Below, piece after piece: positions 1-6,365 of a DNA stretch of 11,268 nucleotides. This DNA comes from CADDYX01 sp045809925 (GTDB taxonomy: Bacteria > Verrucomicrobiota > Verrucomicrobiia > Chthoniobacterales > UBA10450). Within the stretch, counting starts at the first letter, position 1. Each line of letters begins with the position of its first letter. The DNA is taken from positions 1-11,268 of the forward strand of contig JBJMWX010000024.1 in assembly GCA_045809925.1 (NCBI GenBank). The letters are read 5' to 3'. A program made the position numbers and the translations under genes. The notes beneath the pieces were generated by a model that did not search any database, was not told where the DNA came from, and saw only the letters and a program-made list of their open reading frames with translations.

Positions 1-1208
1 CCGGTTGTGCCATTCTTGCCCGCGACGATGGCGGTATAGTTTCCGGCGGCCAGATTCACGACCATCGCGGATTCCAGATCGCTGGATGGTGGAATGCCGG
101 TCGCGGTGATTTGACTGGCTTGGGCCGGATCGTCCTTCCAGTTGTCGTTAAACAGAACGCGGACGCCATTCACATCACGCAGATCAAGTGTGGGATCGGC
201 AAGTTTGTTCGCGATAGCGGACGGCAGGGAAGGCCCTAGAGCGCGAACGAGCACTTTATGAGTCGCTACGCTTCCGCGGACGATAAAGCCGCCGATCATG
301 ACCTGATCGCCAGTCTGGACAAAGGCACGAGTGCTGATGTTGGCCAGCTCTGAAGCAGGTCCTCCGGTGGAAAAGGCTATATCACCAACAAAGGTCGAGC
401 CCGTGTCGCCGATGAGTGTCTCTACTCCCGTAGTCGGATTGATCGTGTAGAGTTTGTGCTGATCACCCGTACCGCCGAAGAGCACGCCATCAGAGCGGAT
501 GGCAAATGCTCCGAAGTAATCCAGCGTTGGGACGGATGAGATAGTCGCCGCGGTGCGTGGGTTGATCGTCCTGAGAGACTGGTTGATCGTCATCCCGGTA
601 GCAAAATCCAGATTGGCGGTGAATGCATAGAGCGTTCCGTCAGGAGCGAAGGCGAGACTGTTAAAGAAAAATCCAGTGTTACCGATGAAGGTCGCGACTC
701 CGGTCCCGGGATTAATCGAATAGAGGTCGCCGGCGTGCGAAGGTCCGCCCGGACCGTCGGGGTTCGTGACCCCGAAGAGCGTGTTAGTGCCAGGCTGGAC
801 GGCGAAGTCGGCGATGGAAAGCGCAGCACCTCCGGCCGCGTCGGTGATCGCGACGGACGAGAGCAAGGCCCCGTTGCTGGGGTTGAGCGCAACTAGGTTG
901 CTCGTTCTGGGTCCCGATGGCGGCGGGAATCCGCCTCCTGGAGTTAACGTTGAAGCATAGAGGTTACCGGCCGGTTCGAAGGCAAGGCCGGAAATCCGTG
1001 TAATAGGCGGAGTGTCCGTCGGATGGCCAACGATCGTGACGGCGCCGGTGGTCTGGTTCACAGTCGCAAGGGCACCATCATTGGTTGAATCTCCATTGTT
1101 ATGGCCGCCTAAGCCGCCATACAAAACTTCAGCCGCCATGAGAGGCGTTGTCGCCAGGCAAGCCAGGGCTGCGATAAGTAGCGCGTTTTTAATATACCGT
1201 GGGGTCAT
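1..1208 (-). CDS. Secreted repeat protein with Verrucomicrobia-type C-terminal module (partial, 3' end beyond window)
   Basis: Reading leftward from ATG 1208, the frame is open for about 402 codons and leaves the window at base 1, so the C-terminus is missing. An AAGGAAA ribosome binding site lies about six bases upstream of the start. The N-terminus (MTPRYIKNALLIAALACLA...) is a signal peptide, probably cut after MAA near residue 26. Residues ~27-285 contain recurring units such as 'LYSINPGTGVATFIG' and 'LYTINPTTGVETLIG', typical of beta-propeller-like secreted proteins. From about residue 288 comes a module with STRAFVQTGDQVMIGGF, VLVRALGPSLP, DPTLDL, NDNWKDD, ATGIPPSSDLESAM and YTAIVAGKNGTTG. 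I recognise this module from the C-termini of many verrucomicrobial exported proteins; its function is unknown and could be sorting or surface attachment. The substrate or ligand cannot be told. The translation is solid, and the propeller fold is inferred from the repeats. Confidence 0.88.
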   Translation of the reverse strand, partial: MTPRYIKNALLIAALACLATTPLMAAEVLYGGLGGHNNGDSTNDGALATVNQTTGAVTIVGHPTDTPPITRISGLAFEPAGNLYASTLTPGGGFPPPSGPRTSNLVALNPSNGALLSSVAITDAAGGAALSIADFAVQPGTNTLFGVTNPDGPGGPSHAGDLYSINPGTGVATFIGNTGFFFNSLAFAPDGTLYAFTANLDFATGMTINQSLRTINPRTAATISSVPTLDYFGAFAIRSDGVLFGGTGDQHKLYTINPTTGVETLIGDTGSTFVGDIAFSTGGPASELANISTRAFVQTGDQVMIGGFIVRGSVATHKVLVRALGPSLPSAIANKLADPTLDLRDVNGVRVLFNDNWKDDPAQASQITATGIPPSSDLESAMVVNLAAGNYTAIVAGKNGTT

Positions 1209-1364
1209 GTTTTCCTTCGTGTCGTGGGGGGGTTGGTTTCGCCGATACGGGCAAATTAGCCTGTTCGGTGGTCCTGATGAGAACTCGTTCAGGTTGAGCG
1301 TCAGGAAGCGCGGGTGTCGAGCTTTTTCGTGAGAAGTATACAATACCCACGTGGCGACGACGGT

Positions 1365-1661
1365 TTACGGGATGTTAAACACTTCGAGCAGGCGGACGCC
1401 GATCGAATCATCCTTGCCGCGCACAACTCCGGTACAATTGCCCGGTGTAAGCCGAATCACGATGGCTGATTCGCGATCATCGCTCGGCGGCACTCCTGTG
1501 GCTTCAATCTCCGCCTGCTGGAACTGTTCCCAGTCGTCGTCCGAGGTAAGGACGTTGCCCTGACCCTCGTGCAATTCCAATGTCGGATCCTGCACCGCTC
1601 CCGCTACGCCTGCTCATCCGAGCGAGGCACCGATCGCGCGCACGATCACGCGCGGCATTTC
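1365..1661 (-). pseudogene. Decayed copy of the secreted-protein C-terminal module
   Basis: The minus strand encodes MPRVIVRAIGASLG, then an in-frame TGA (1614-1616), then AGVAGAVQDPTLELHE, SDDDWEQF, AEIEATGVPPSDDRESAIV, GVVRGKDDSIG and LLEVFNIP, ending at TAA 1365-1367. This lines up motif by motif with the C-terminal module of the gene just downstream (RALGPSLP, DPTLDL, NDNWKDD, ATGIPPSSDLESAM, IVAGKNGTTG). No intact upstream part of a protein is visible: before the EMPRV segment the frame reaches another stop at 1668-1670. The piece is therefore best read as the 3' remnant of a paralogous gene, broken by a stop and lacking its N-terminal region. A short protein could in theory start at GTG 1595, but it would be only the end of a domain with no signal peptide. 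Confidence 0.75.
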
Positions 1662-1990
1662 TTGAAATCAGCGGCTGTGAGTGGACGCTTCCGCATTTTA
1701 CCGGCGGTTTGATCAGCCTGAATCTCACGCAGAGGTTCGTTGTAGCAGTTCGTCGCGTGCCGCAGGAAGATCACCGCTAGTATGCCAGTCACCCGCTTTC
1801 CGAGCGTCACACGCCACCAGCGCGTTTTTGTAGCCGCTCCTTAGGAATAGCGCGCTTCCGCTCGTCGAGTCGAACAGCTTTGATTGTGGGGGCGGTGTCC
1901 TTCATTGCGATGCTCCATCATTGAAGAACAGAATTCTCGTCGAAAACCGGACCCCAATCGGACACGGCGCAAACTCACTAGAGGGAAAGC
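1662..1990. other. Gene-poor stretch between module relic and tRNA fragment
   Basis: Apart from the tiny minus-strand ORF at 1807-1905, I find no convincing coding sequence here. Frames on both strands are short and show no recognisable protein motifs. The 5' half of the tRNA-Ser expected just before base 1991 (an acceptor strand like GGAAGGG and a normal D-arm) is not visible. Confidence 0.5.
1807..1905 (-). CDS. Possible 32-residue basic small ORF
   Basis: ATG 1905 is preceded by GGAG with a seven-base gap, a good ribosome binding site. The 32-residue product starts MKDTAPTIKAVRLDERKRAI and is rich in Lys and Arg. After its stop, reading can continue in the next frame as a plausible helical stretch (AARDELLQRTSA), so this may be the front of a somewhat longer gene broken by a frameshift. 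I do not recognise the product. It lies in a decayed region between the module relic and the tRNA-Ser fragment. Confidence 0.25.
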   Translation of the reverse strand: MKDTAPTIKAVRLDERKRAIPKERLQKRAGGV

Positions 1991-2053
1991 ATCGACTCGA
2001 AATCGAGCGTGGGGTTAAACCCACCGTGGGTTCGAATCCCACCCCTTCCGCCA
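1991..2053 (+). tRNA. tRNA-Ser(CGA)-like 3' fragment, probable relic or attachment-site scar
   Basis: The stretch folds as the 3' two-thirds of a class II tRNA. The anticodon stem is ATCGA/TCGAG with one A-G mismatch at its base, and the loop CTCGAAA has anticodon CGA at 1998-2000. A serine-type long variable arm follows, with stem GTGGG/CCCAC (2009-2013 and 2020-2024) and a six-base loop. The T-arm GTGGG-TTCGAAT-CCCAC is perfect (2026-2042), then come acceptor strand CCCTTCC, discriminator G and encoded CCA (2051-2053). The matching 5' acceptor GGAAGGG and a D-arm are not found upstream, so a functional tRNA is unlikely. Tyrosine integrases often use the 3' part of tRNA genes as attachment sites, leaving such copies behind; that origin is inference. 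Confidence 0.6.
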
Positions 2054-2335
2054 TTCTTGTCGGCGATCAGGCCCGAGTGATCTCACCGCTCCCACGCATT
2101 GCACCAGGGAGATTCGAACGCAGTTTGACTGCCAGTCACGCGCGTGAGCGCCATCCGCCGACCAACGGCGGTAGCACTAAATTTGCAGAGCCATGCGCCG
2201 AGCATGGATAATCCCATCCCTTCCGCGTTCGCCAAGGCTACAGCGGACGCGTCCGCCGCACTTGGCCGCGTTTAACCCCAACCGGTGTCGCCGCCCCGGC
2301 GCGTTGAATAACGGAGATTCGAACCGCGAGCTCGG
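2054..2335. other. Non-coding stretch with a repeated T-loop-like 12-mer
   Basis: No credible gene is seen. GGAGATTCGAAC occurs twice, at 2108-2119 and 2313-2324. On the minus strand it reads GTTCGAATCTCC, which resembles a tRNA T-loop, but the flanking bases form only imperfect T-stems and no full cloverleaf. These may be small tRNA relics or chance. The stretch is the 3' flank of the S74-domain gene; I see no clear U-tract terminator. Confidence 0.4.
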
Positions 2336-3544
2336 TCAGCGATTGTTAAGGACCGTTTGCGGGGCGGGCCTGCTCGGATCGAGGCGGTCGCTGACCTTCT
2401 GAATGGTGGCGGTGAGCGCTGAGATCTCCTTCTGCTGGCCCGCCATGACTGCTTCCTCTCTCGCAAGCATACGTTGTAGCTCCGCGATACTGTCTGCCTG
2501 TTCCTCAACCGTGCGGTGCTCTTTGAGAAACTCGTTCAGTAACATCGCATTGACGGCTTCGTAACGCACGGTGAAGGCCTTCCCTTCGCGGTCACGAGTC
2601 ACGAGCGCGGGATTCAGCCTTTCCACTTCTTCCGCCACCAGGCCGAATTGCGGACTGCCGCTGGGATCGATTTCTTTTTTGTAGTGGAATGTGACCGGTC
2701 TCAATCCCAGGAGCACGTCGCTCGCGTCGGACATCGATTTGATCTCGTCCTTGAAACGGGCCGAGGAAGCGAGCACGGCAAGCTGCCCGTCCGGTGTCAC
2801 CCACAAGGTGGAGGCGCCGGAGGGATTGGCGGTCGTCACACCGGCAATGAATGTCTGGGTGTGCGTTCCAGCGCGACCAATCCGGATGGTACCGGATTCA
2901 TTTGCAAGGCCCGGGTTGCCAATGTCGATATTGTTACTGCCGGTGAGATTGAGGCCCGCTTTGCTGCCCAACGCGATGTTGCTGCTGCCGATCGTGTTGT
3001 TAAACAGCGCATCATCGCCAACCGCCGTGTTACCGGATCCGCTCTGGTTATTAAGAAGCGCTGAGCTGCCGCTGGCGGTGTTACCCACGCCGCTGTTATT
3101 ATGGAAGAGCGCGCTGGTTCCAGTGGCGGTGTTATTGCTGCCGGCATTGGTGAAGAGCGCCTGAAACCCGGTCGCCGTGTTGTTCCCGCCGGTGCCGTTG
3201 AGGAAGAGCGCCTGAGACCCGGTCGCGGTGTTGCTGCCGCCGGTGGTGTCATTGGAGAGCGCACTCGCGCCCGTGGCGGTATTGTTATTTGCGGTGCCGG
3301 TGTTCTGAAGGGCGGCAAAACCGATTGCTGTGTTGTTCACTCCGCTGCCCAGACTAAGAAGCGCGTTGGTGCCCTCGGCGGTATTGTTGTTTGGATAACC
3401 TCCGTCAGGAAATGGGAAAACCGCTCGAGCGTTCGAGACGATGGTGCAAGACGCCAGCGCAATGCCGAGAATGACAAGCGTATGCTGGAGAAACAGATGG
3501 CTGAACGGGTTTTTCTGAGATGCCGCCGCGATTTGAAGTTTCAT
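2336..3544 (-). CDS. Secreted NTAxG-repeat protein with peptidase S74 (intramolecular chaperone) domain
   Basis: The product has 402 residues. Residues ~1-42 form an N-terminal signal or anchor with a hydrophobic core (HTLVILGIALAS). Ten repeats follow with a core N-T/I-A/D-x-G, beginning at residues 54, 71, 88, 105, 122, 138, 155, 172, 189 and 205, a spacing of 16-17. This pattern recalls the head repeats of trimeric adhesins and phage fibres and suggests a trimeric beta-solenoid. A neck (RIGRAGTHTQTFIAGV, ~221-236) leads to an S74 domain at ~260-345. It has SSARFKDEI at 260-268, where Ser260 and Lys265 lie five apart as in the self-cleaving Ser/Lys pair, plus QFGLVAEEVERLNP and VRYEAVNAMLLNEFLKE. 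The tail (~340-390) is a coiled coil. In known S74 proteins this domain trimerises the fibre and then cuts itself off. Likely an exported fibre or adhesin; the partner is unknown. The ribosome binding site before ATG 3544 is weak. Confidence 0.88.
   Translation of the reverse strand: MKLQIAAASQKNPFSHLFLQHTLVILGIALASCTIVSNARAVFPFPDGGYPNNNTAEGTNALLSLGSGVNNTAIGFAALQNTGTANNNTATGASALSNDTTGGSNTATGSQALFLNGTGGNNTATGFQALFTNAGSNNTATGTSALFHNNSGVGNTASGSSALLNNQSGSGNTAVGDDALFNNTIGSSNIALGSKAGLNLTGSNNIDIGNPGLANESGTIRIGRAGTHTQTFIAGVTTANPSGASTLWVTPDGQLAVLASSARFKDEIKSMSDASDVLLGLRPVTFHYKKEIDPSGSPQFGLVAEEVERLNPALVTRDREGKAFTVRYEAVNAMLLNEFLKEHRTVEEQADSIAELQRMLAREEAVMAGQQKEISALTATIQKVSDRLDPSRPAPQTVLNNR
2960..3391 (-). 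repeat. Tandem degenerate ~51-bp repeats coding NTAxG units
   Basis: These bases code for residues ~52-195 of the S74-domain protein, where most of the NTAxG units fall. On the plus strand the units are seen as recurring GCGGTGTT and AAGAGCGC words about 51 bases apart. The DNA copies are diverged while the protein period is strict (17,17,17,17,16,17,17,17,16), which points to selection on fibre geometry rather than very recent expansion. Confidence 0.75.
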
Positions 3545-3922
3545 TTTGTGTTCAATTTGGATGACGTGGACCGCAAGCCAGCTCCGCCCGAAAACCGAGA
3601 ACCATCAGAGGCGGCTCTCGCCGGCTTTACCTCGTTGAATCAGGGCTTTGTGCAGATCGTGGCGATCGCGTTAGGCGGTGTCCCAGCGTAGGATCAGCCC
3701 CACGAGCTTCCTCAGCCCGGCCGAAGATGCGTTGAAACGTCGGGTGACGTAATCGACGCCTAATTACAAAAAACGCACGCTCCTAGCGAGCACATTCGTG
3801 CTGCATGCAGCACCGCCATACGCAGCTCGAATCTGCCAGGGTGATCGACTGCCCTGACACGGCCCGCCGCAAGACGAAAGGCGAACCACAGAATCCCACC
3901 TTCTTCCGTCACTTTCCGAACG
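3545..3922. other. Intergenic stretch, possible coding relic
   Basis: No intact gene is convincing. On the minus strand one frame reads FNASSAGLRKLVGLILRWDTA, a stop (3671-3673), then RDRHDLHKALIQRGKAGESR and a stop (3605-3607). These look protein-like but have no supported start and match nothing I can name. The part nearest 3544 must hold the promoter of the S74-domain gene, but no clear promoter hexamers stand out. Confidence 0.4.
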
Positions 3923-4252
3923 CTAAATCTGCGGCGAACCGACCATGCGCTGTAACCATTTGGCGAGGCGATCTCCCTGCTCCCACAACATTTCATGCAC
4001 CTCGCCCGTCTCCAGCTCGTCTTCGCGCCAGCGGCCGATTTGCGCGATCTCCGACCGGCAACGGTCCCGGTAGTGCGTCACGGCACGAACGATCTGATCA
4101 AAGTGCGGTCGCCAATTCGTTGACGATTCGCCGTTCACCTGCTGATGCAGCAGATCGAGCAGCTCTCCCGCGAGCCCGGCCCATTCGCTCAGGCAGCGCT
4201 TCAATTCCGCTGTTTCACGGTCGACCGGCTCAGTCACGTCATCTGGTCTCAT
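3923..4252 (-). CDS. Small charged helical protein, unrecognised
   Basis: The product is 109 residues from ATG 4252. A TTG at 4282 would add ten residues (SDPRCDAGF), and neither start has a strong ribosome binding site. The protein is rich in Glu, Arg, Trp and Leu (ETAELKRCLSEWAGLAGELL, WRPHFDQIVRAV, RDRCRSEIAQIGRW, EMLWEQGDRLAKWLQRM) and should be mostly alpha-helical and cytoplasmic, with no signal peptide or membrane segment. I do not recognise a family. It lies downstream of the membrane-protein gene on the same strand with a gap of about 90 bases, so the two may be co-transcribed. The opposite strand is also open here, but that frame has a far less protein-like composition. Confidence 0.55.
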   Translation of the reverse strand: MRPDDVTEPVDRETAELKRCLSEWAGLAGELLDLLHQQVNGESSTNWRPHFDQIVRAVTHYRDRCRSEIAQIGRWREDELETGEVHEMLWEQGDRLAKWLQRMVGSPQI

Positions 4253-4344
4253 GAACCCAGCGTCGCACCGCGGGTCAGACAACCGCTGTCCAATGGTAAA
4301 GTATTCGAAGATTTTCCCGCCCAGCTAACTGCGGCATTTGGGGG

Positions 4345-4740
4345 CTAGTCACGCTTCTCACCCTCGCCGCGGAACGCGACCACGGCGAAGAAGGCCCAGT
4401 ACCAGGCGAAGAGTGAAATTGCGACGAGGACGTTGATTTTCCACGCTTTGACCGCGCCTATCGTAGCGAGCGCCGAACCGATCACGGGAACAAACCCGAG
4501 AACCGTGCTGACCATGGCGAGGAGTGGACCGCCGCCGCCGATGAAGATTTTTGCGCCGGCGAAAATCGCTATCGCCTGGAGCAGGGCCATGACGATGTAG
4601 ACGGCACGGAACATAGGGTTTGATAAAGAAAGGTTCCTGATCGCCATCGGTAGGACGACCCCCCGCCACGGCGGATAAACTGCCGTCGTCCGCTCCGGTG
4701 TAAGACCGCGCGCCACGTTACATAAGGCGCACCCTGACAT
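4345..4740 (-). CDS. Small three-helix membrane protein, unrecognised
   Basis: From ATG 4740 the product is 131 residues. The first ~32 are soluble and contain CALC near the N-terminus. They are followed by MAIRNLSLSNPMF and three hydrophobic segments: VYIVMALLQAIAIFAGAKIF, LLAMVSTVLGFVPVIGSALA and VLVAISLFAWYWAFFAVVAF, ending in a charged tail (RGEGEKRD). Start 4740 is chosen for its strong AGGAG site seven bases upstream. ATG 4647, just before MAIRNLSL, would give a more compact 100-residue membrane protein but has no visible ribosome binding site, so the true start is open. Glycines between helices 1 and 2 (FIGGGGPLL) suggest a tight turn. No family is recognised. The gene diverges from the plus-strand run starting near 4819. 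Confidence 0.65.
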   Translation of the reverse strand: MSGCALCNVARGLTPERTTAVYPPWRGVVLPMAIRNLSLSNPMFRAVYIVMALLQAIAIFAGAKIFIGGGGPLLAMVSTVLGFVPVIGSALATIGAVKAWKINVLVAISLFAWYWAFFAVVAFRGEGEKRD

Positions 4741-4747
4741 CCGTTTG

Positions 4748-4758
4748 CTCCTACTCCT
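4748..4758 (-). promoter_or_regulatory. Strong ribosome binding site upstream of ATG 4740
   Basis: On the minus strand these bases read AGGAGTAGGAG, two overlapping Shine-Dalgarno matches. The nearer one ends seven bases before ATG 4740. This supports the longer form of the membrane protein over the start at 4647. Confidence 0.6.
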
Positions 4759-4818
4759 GCGTTTTGAGTGCGAAAGGAGATTGCAATTGGCATCGCCGAT
4801 GCTCAGAATGGGTTTCCG

Positions 4819-5508
4819 ATGATTCAGGCGAATTGTCGGGCGCGGTTCACCGCGGCTGATTTCGACTTTGTCGTGCGCACTCTCGCGCGCTCGCCGAGCG
4901 ACTGCGTCTCGCTGGTTGACCTTCTGAGCGATAACGAGACGCGCGACTCGGTTCTGGATAACCCGCGGCTGGTCGACGCGATTCTCTCCAATGCCGGGCA
5001 TCTGCGGATCTCATCGCAATTTTATTTTTACGTGCTCGCGCGCCATGTCCTCCAGCAGGCCGGAATCGCCGATCGCAAGTTGTCGGACTACATCGGTTCG
5101 CTCCTCGAAACATTCTCGCGCGCGAACGTTCGCGCGCCGCACACAACCGACGAGACTGCGCACCAGTATCTCTCCGATATGCTGATCGCGCTCACCCGCG
5201 CGACGCCGGAACAGGCCTTCCTCATTCGTGCCTACGTTGGCAATTATTCGCTCTTCATCAGCGGCATTTTCCACGAGAACGCGCAACGGCGCTCGGCGCG
5301 TGGAGGACCGGACCTGCGGTTTTATGAACAGATCGGCAGCCGGAACTACCAGCTCGTCTCCGCCGACGCGACGGCGAAGCGCTGCGAGTTGAATGATGTC
5401 TTCGAGGAACTGGCTGATCGGTTTCACGACGTGCGCGTGGCGCTGAATCATCTCTCGGAAGAGCTGATCAACCTCGATGACGACCACAATGCAGCCCGAA
5501 TTTTTTGA
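4819..5508 (+). CDS. Unrecognised helical protein, first gene of the plus-strand run
   Basis: From ATG 4819 the product is 229 residues. A GTG at 4768 would add 17 residues; an AAAGGAG motif at 4774-4779 lies inside that extension but fits no ordinary in-frame start. The protein is predominantly helical and cytoplasmic: RFTAADFDFVVRTLARSPSD, NAGHLRISSQFYFYVLARHV, HQYLSDMLIALTRATPEQA and FEELADRFHDVRVALNHLSE, ending in an acidic LINLDDDHNAARIF. An aromatic stretch (AYVGNYSLFISGIFHENAQR) lies in the middle. No catalytic signature or known family is recognised. The stop is followed by 72 bases containing a hairpin repeat, then a second unknown helical gene. Consistent direction and spacing suggest the two work together, possibly as a complex. 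Confidence 0.75.
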   Translation: MIQANCRARFTAADFDFVVRTLARSPSDCVSLVDLLSDNETRDSVLDNPRLVDAILSNAGHLRISSQFYFYVLARHVLQQAGIADRKLSDYIGSLLETFSRANVRAPHTTDETAHQYLSDMLIALTRATPEQAFLIRAYVGNYSLFISGIFHENAQRRSARGGPDLRFYEQIGSRNYQLVSADATAKRCELNDVFEELADRFHDVRVALNHLSEELINLDDDHNAARIF

Positions 5509-5542
5509 CACCACCGACGTTCGTCTTCGGCCGCGTCGCGAG

Positions 5543-5572
5543 CCGCGGACGCCTCGGAGAGGCATCCTTACC
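5543..5572 (+). repeat. Hairpin repeat, copy 1
   Basis: The 30-base unit matches the unit at 7247-7276 at 26 of 30 positions. Its core folds as GGA-C-GCCTC / loop GGA / GAGGC-A-TCC (5547-5567), eight base pairs with one C-A mismatch and a three-base loop. It ends nine bases before the GTG start at 5581, where a ribosome binding site would be expected. It is REP-like in size and shape. Confidence 0.7.
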
Positions 5573-5580
5573 ACGCCTTT

Positions 5581-6291
5581 GTGAGCGAGACGCTCTTCAG
5601 CCAGATCCAGGCGCTCTTTGAGCGCACGTATGCGCAGGTCGGGATCAATCTCGAGGATTGCATTATCGATCGAGCGCGGTGCAGCCATCTTTCCAAGCTG
5701 GCCGGCGCTTCCGCGCGTGAGCTGAGCGATCTCGCCCGGACATTTCTGCGCCGGGCCGGCGACCAGCTTTACGTTGGCATCTATTATTCGCGCTGGTTAA
5801 TTGAACAGCTCGAACGCAATGACCCGCGCGCCGGCTTGAGCGATAACAATATTCGCTCCCTGATCGCCTTCGTAGAAGAGCTCAATCACGCGCTCCACGC
5901 CGCGCTGCAATTCAAGACCGGTGAGCGCGCGATCGAGAGCGAACAATTCGCGCGCAACCTCGAGCTCCAGGCCCAGGTCGACACGTATCTCGTCCTCCTG
6001 CTTTTCGTCGCGTTCTTTCGCAAGACGCAAAAGGTTTCGCGGACAGACCGACGCTGGCTGCGGTTTCATCTTTTTGCCGCGCAAAACCCAGGCGCGTTTC
6101 ACGACGCTAATCTGCGCGGCCGCTACCTCGAAACGAACGAGCTCGCCTCGCGCTATACCGAGTTCCTGGACAGCCTGAACGGCATCCGGCGGCTTGAAGA
6201 AATTCGGGCTTTCCGCTCGCTCGATTACGCGGCGAAGAAGGCGCACATTTTCGCGCTTATGGACGCACCGCGGCGGCTCGCGCTCGAGTAG
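5581..6291 (+). CDS. Unrecognised helical protein, second gene of the plus-strand run
   Basis: The product has 236 residues from GTG 5581, which has no clear ribosome binding site; the frame is open upstream through the hairpin repeat, so the start is uncertain. The protein is almost wholly helical: LFSQIQALFERTYAQVGINL, ARELSDLARTFLRRAGDQLY, YYSRWLIEQLERNDPRAGLS, NIRSLIAFVEELNHALHAAL, a hydrophobic TYLVLLLFVAFF (residues ~135-146) and a basic FRKTQKVSRTDRRWLRFHLF. Residues 100-103 read ELNH, an ExxH arrangement followed by a further His at 106, but no second ExxH is present, so a ferritin-like di-iron site is not supported. I know no family for it. It follows the other unknown gene by 72 bases and precedes the MBL-fold gene by 74. 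Confidence 0.75.
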   Translation: MSETLFSQIQALFERTYAQVGINLEDCIIDRARCSHLSKLAGASARELSDLARTFLRRAGDQLYVGIYYSRWLIEQLERNDPRAGLSDNNIRSLIAFVEELNHALHAALQFKTGERAIESEQFARNLELQAQVDTYLVLLLFVAFFRKTQKVSRTDRRWLRFHLFAAQNPGAFHDANLRGRYLETNELASRYTEFLDSLNGIRRLEEIRAFRSLDYAAKKAHIFALMDAPRRLALE

Positions 6292-6365
6292 AACTTTCGC
6301 AAGTGTCAGCCCTGCCTGGTCGATTCCTGCTTTCCTGAGCGATATTTTCCGCTAAACATCAACCG

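Noticed and set aside
1936..1950. TCTCGTCGAAAACCGG, resembling the anticodon arm of another tRNA-Ser
   Set aside because: It has a three-base interruption in the loop and no neighbouring arms, so chance resemblance is as likely.
2092..2335. Two further tRNA-like signals on the minus strand (GTTCGAATCTCC)
   Set aside because: Flanking bases do not form proper T-stems or acceptor stems and no anticodon arm is found; kept only as a repeated 12-mer.
2648..3691. Long plus-strand open frames opposite the S74-domain gene
   Set aside because: They are antisense to a gene with clear domains, and their composition follows the repeat codons; no independent motif or ribosome binding site.
3805..4254. 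A 149-codon plus-strand frame opposite the small charged-protein gene
   Set aside because: Its translation is rich in Pro, Arg, Ser and Ala without helical or domain pattern, while the minus-strand frame looks like a normal soluble protein.
5797..6246. Minus-strand 149-codon frame inside the second unknown gene
   Set aside because: It mirrors the codons of the plus-strand gene and has no start signal; the plus-strand gene has better composition and context.
5581..6291. Ferritin-like di-iron site from the ExxH at residues 100-103
   Set aside because: A second ExxH and additional spaced Glu ligands are absent, so the motif alone does not support it.
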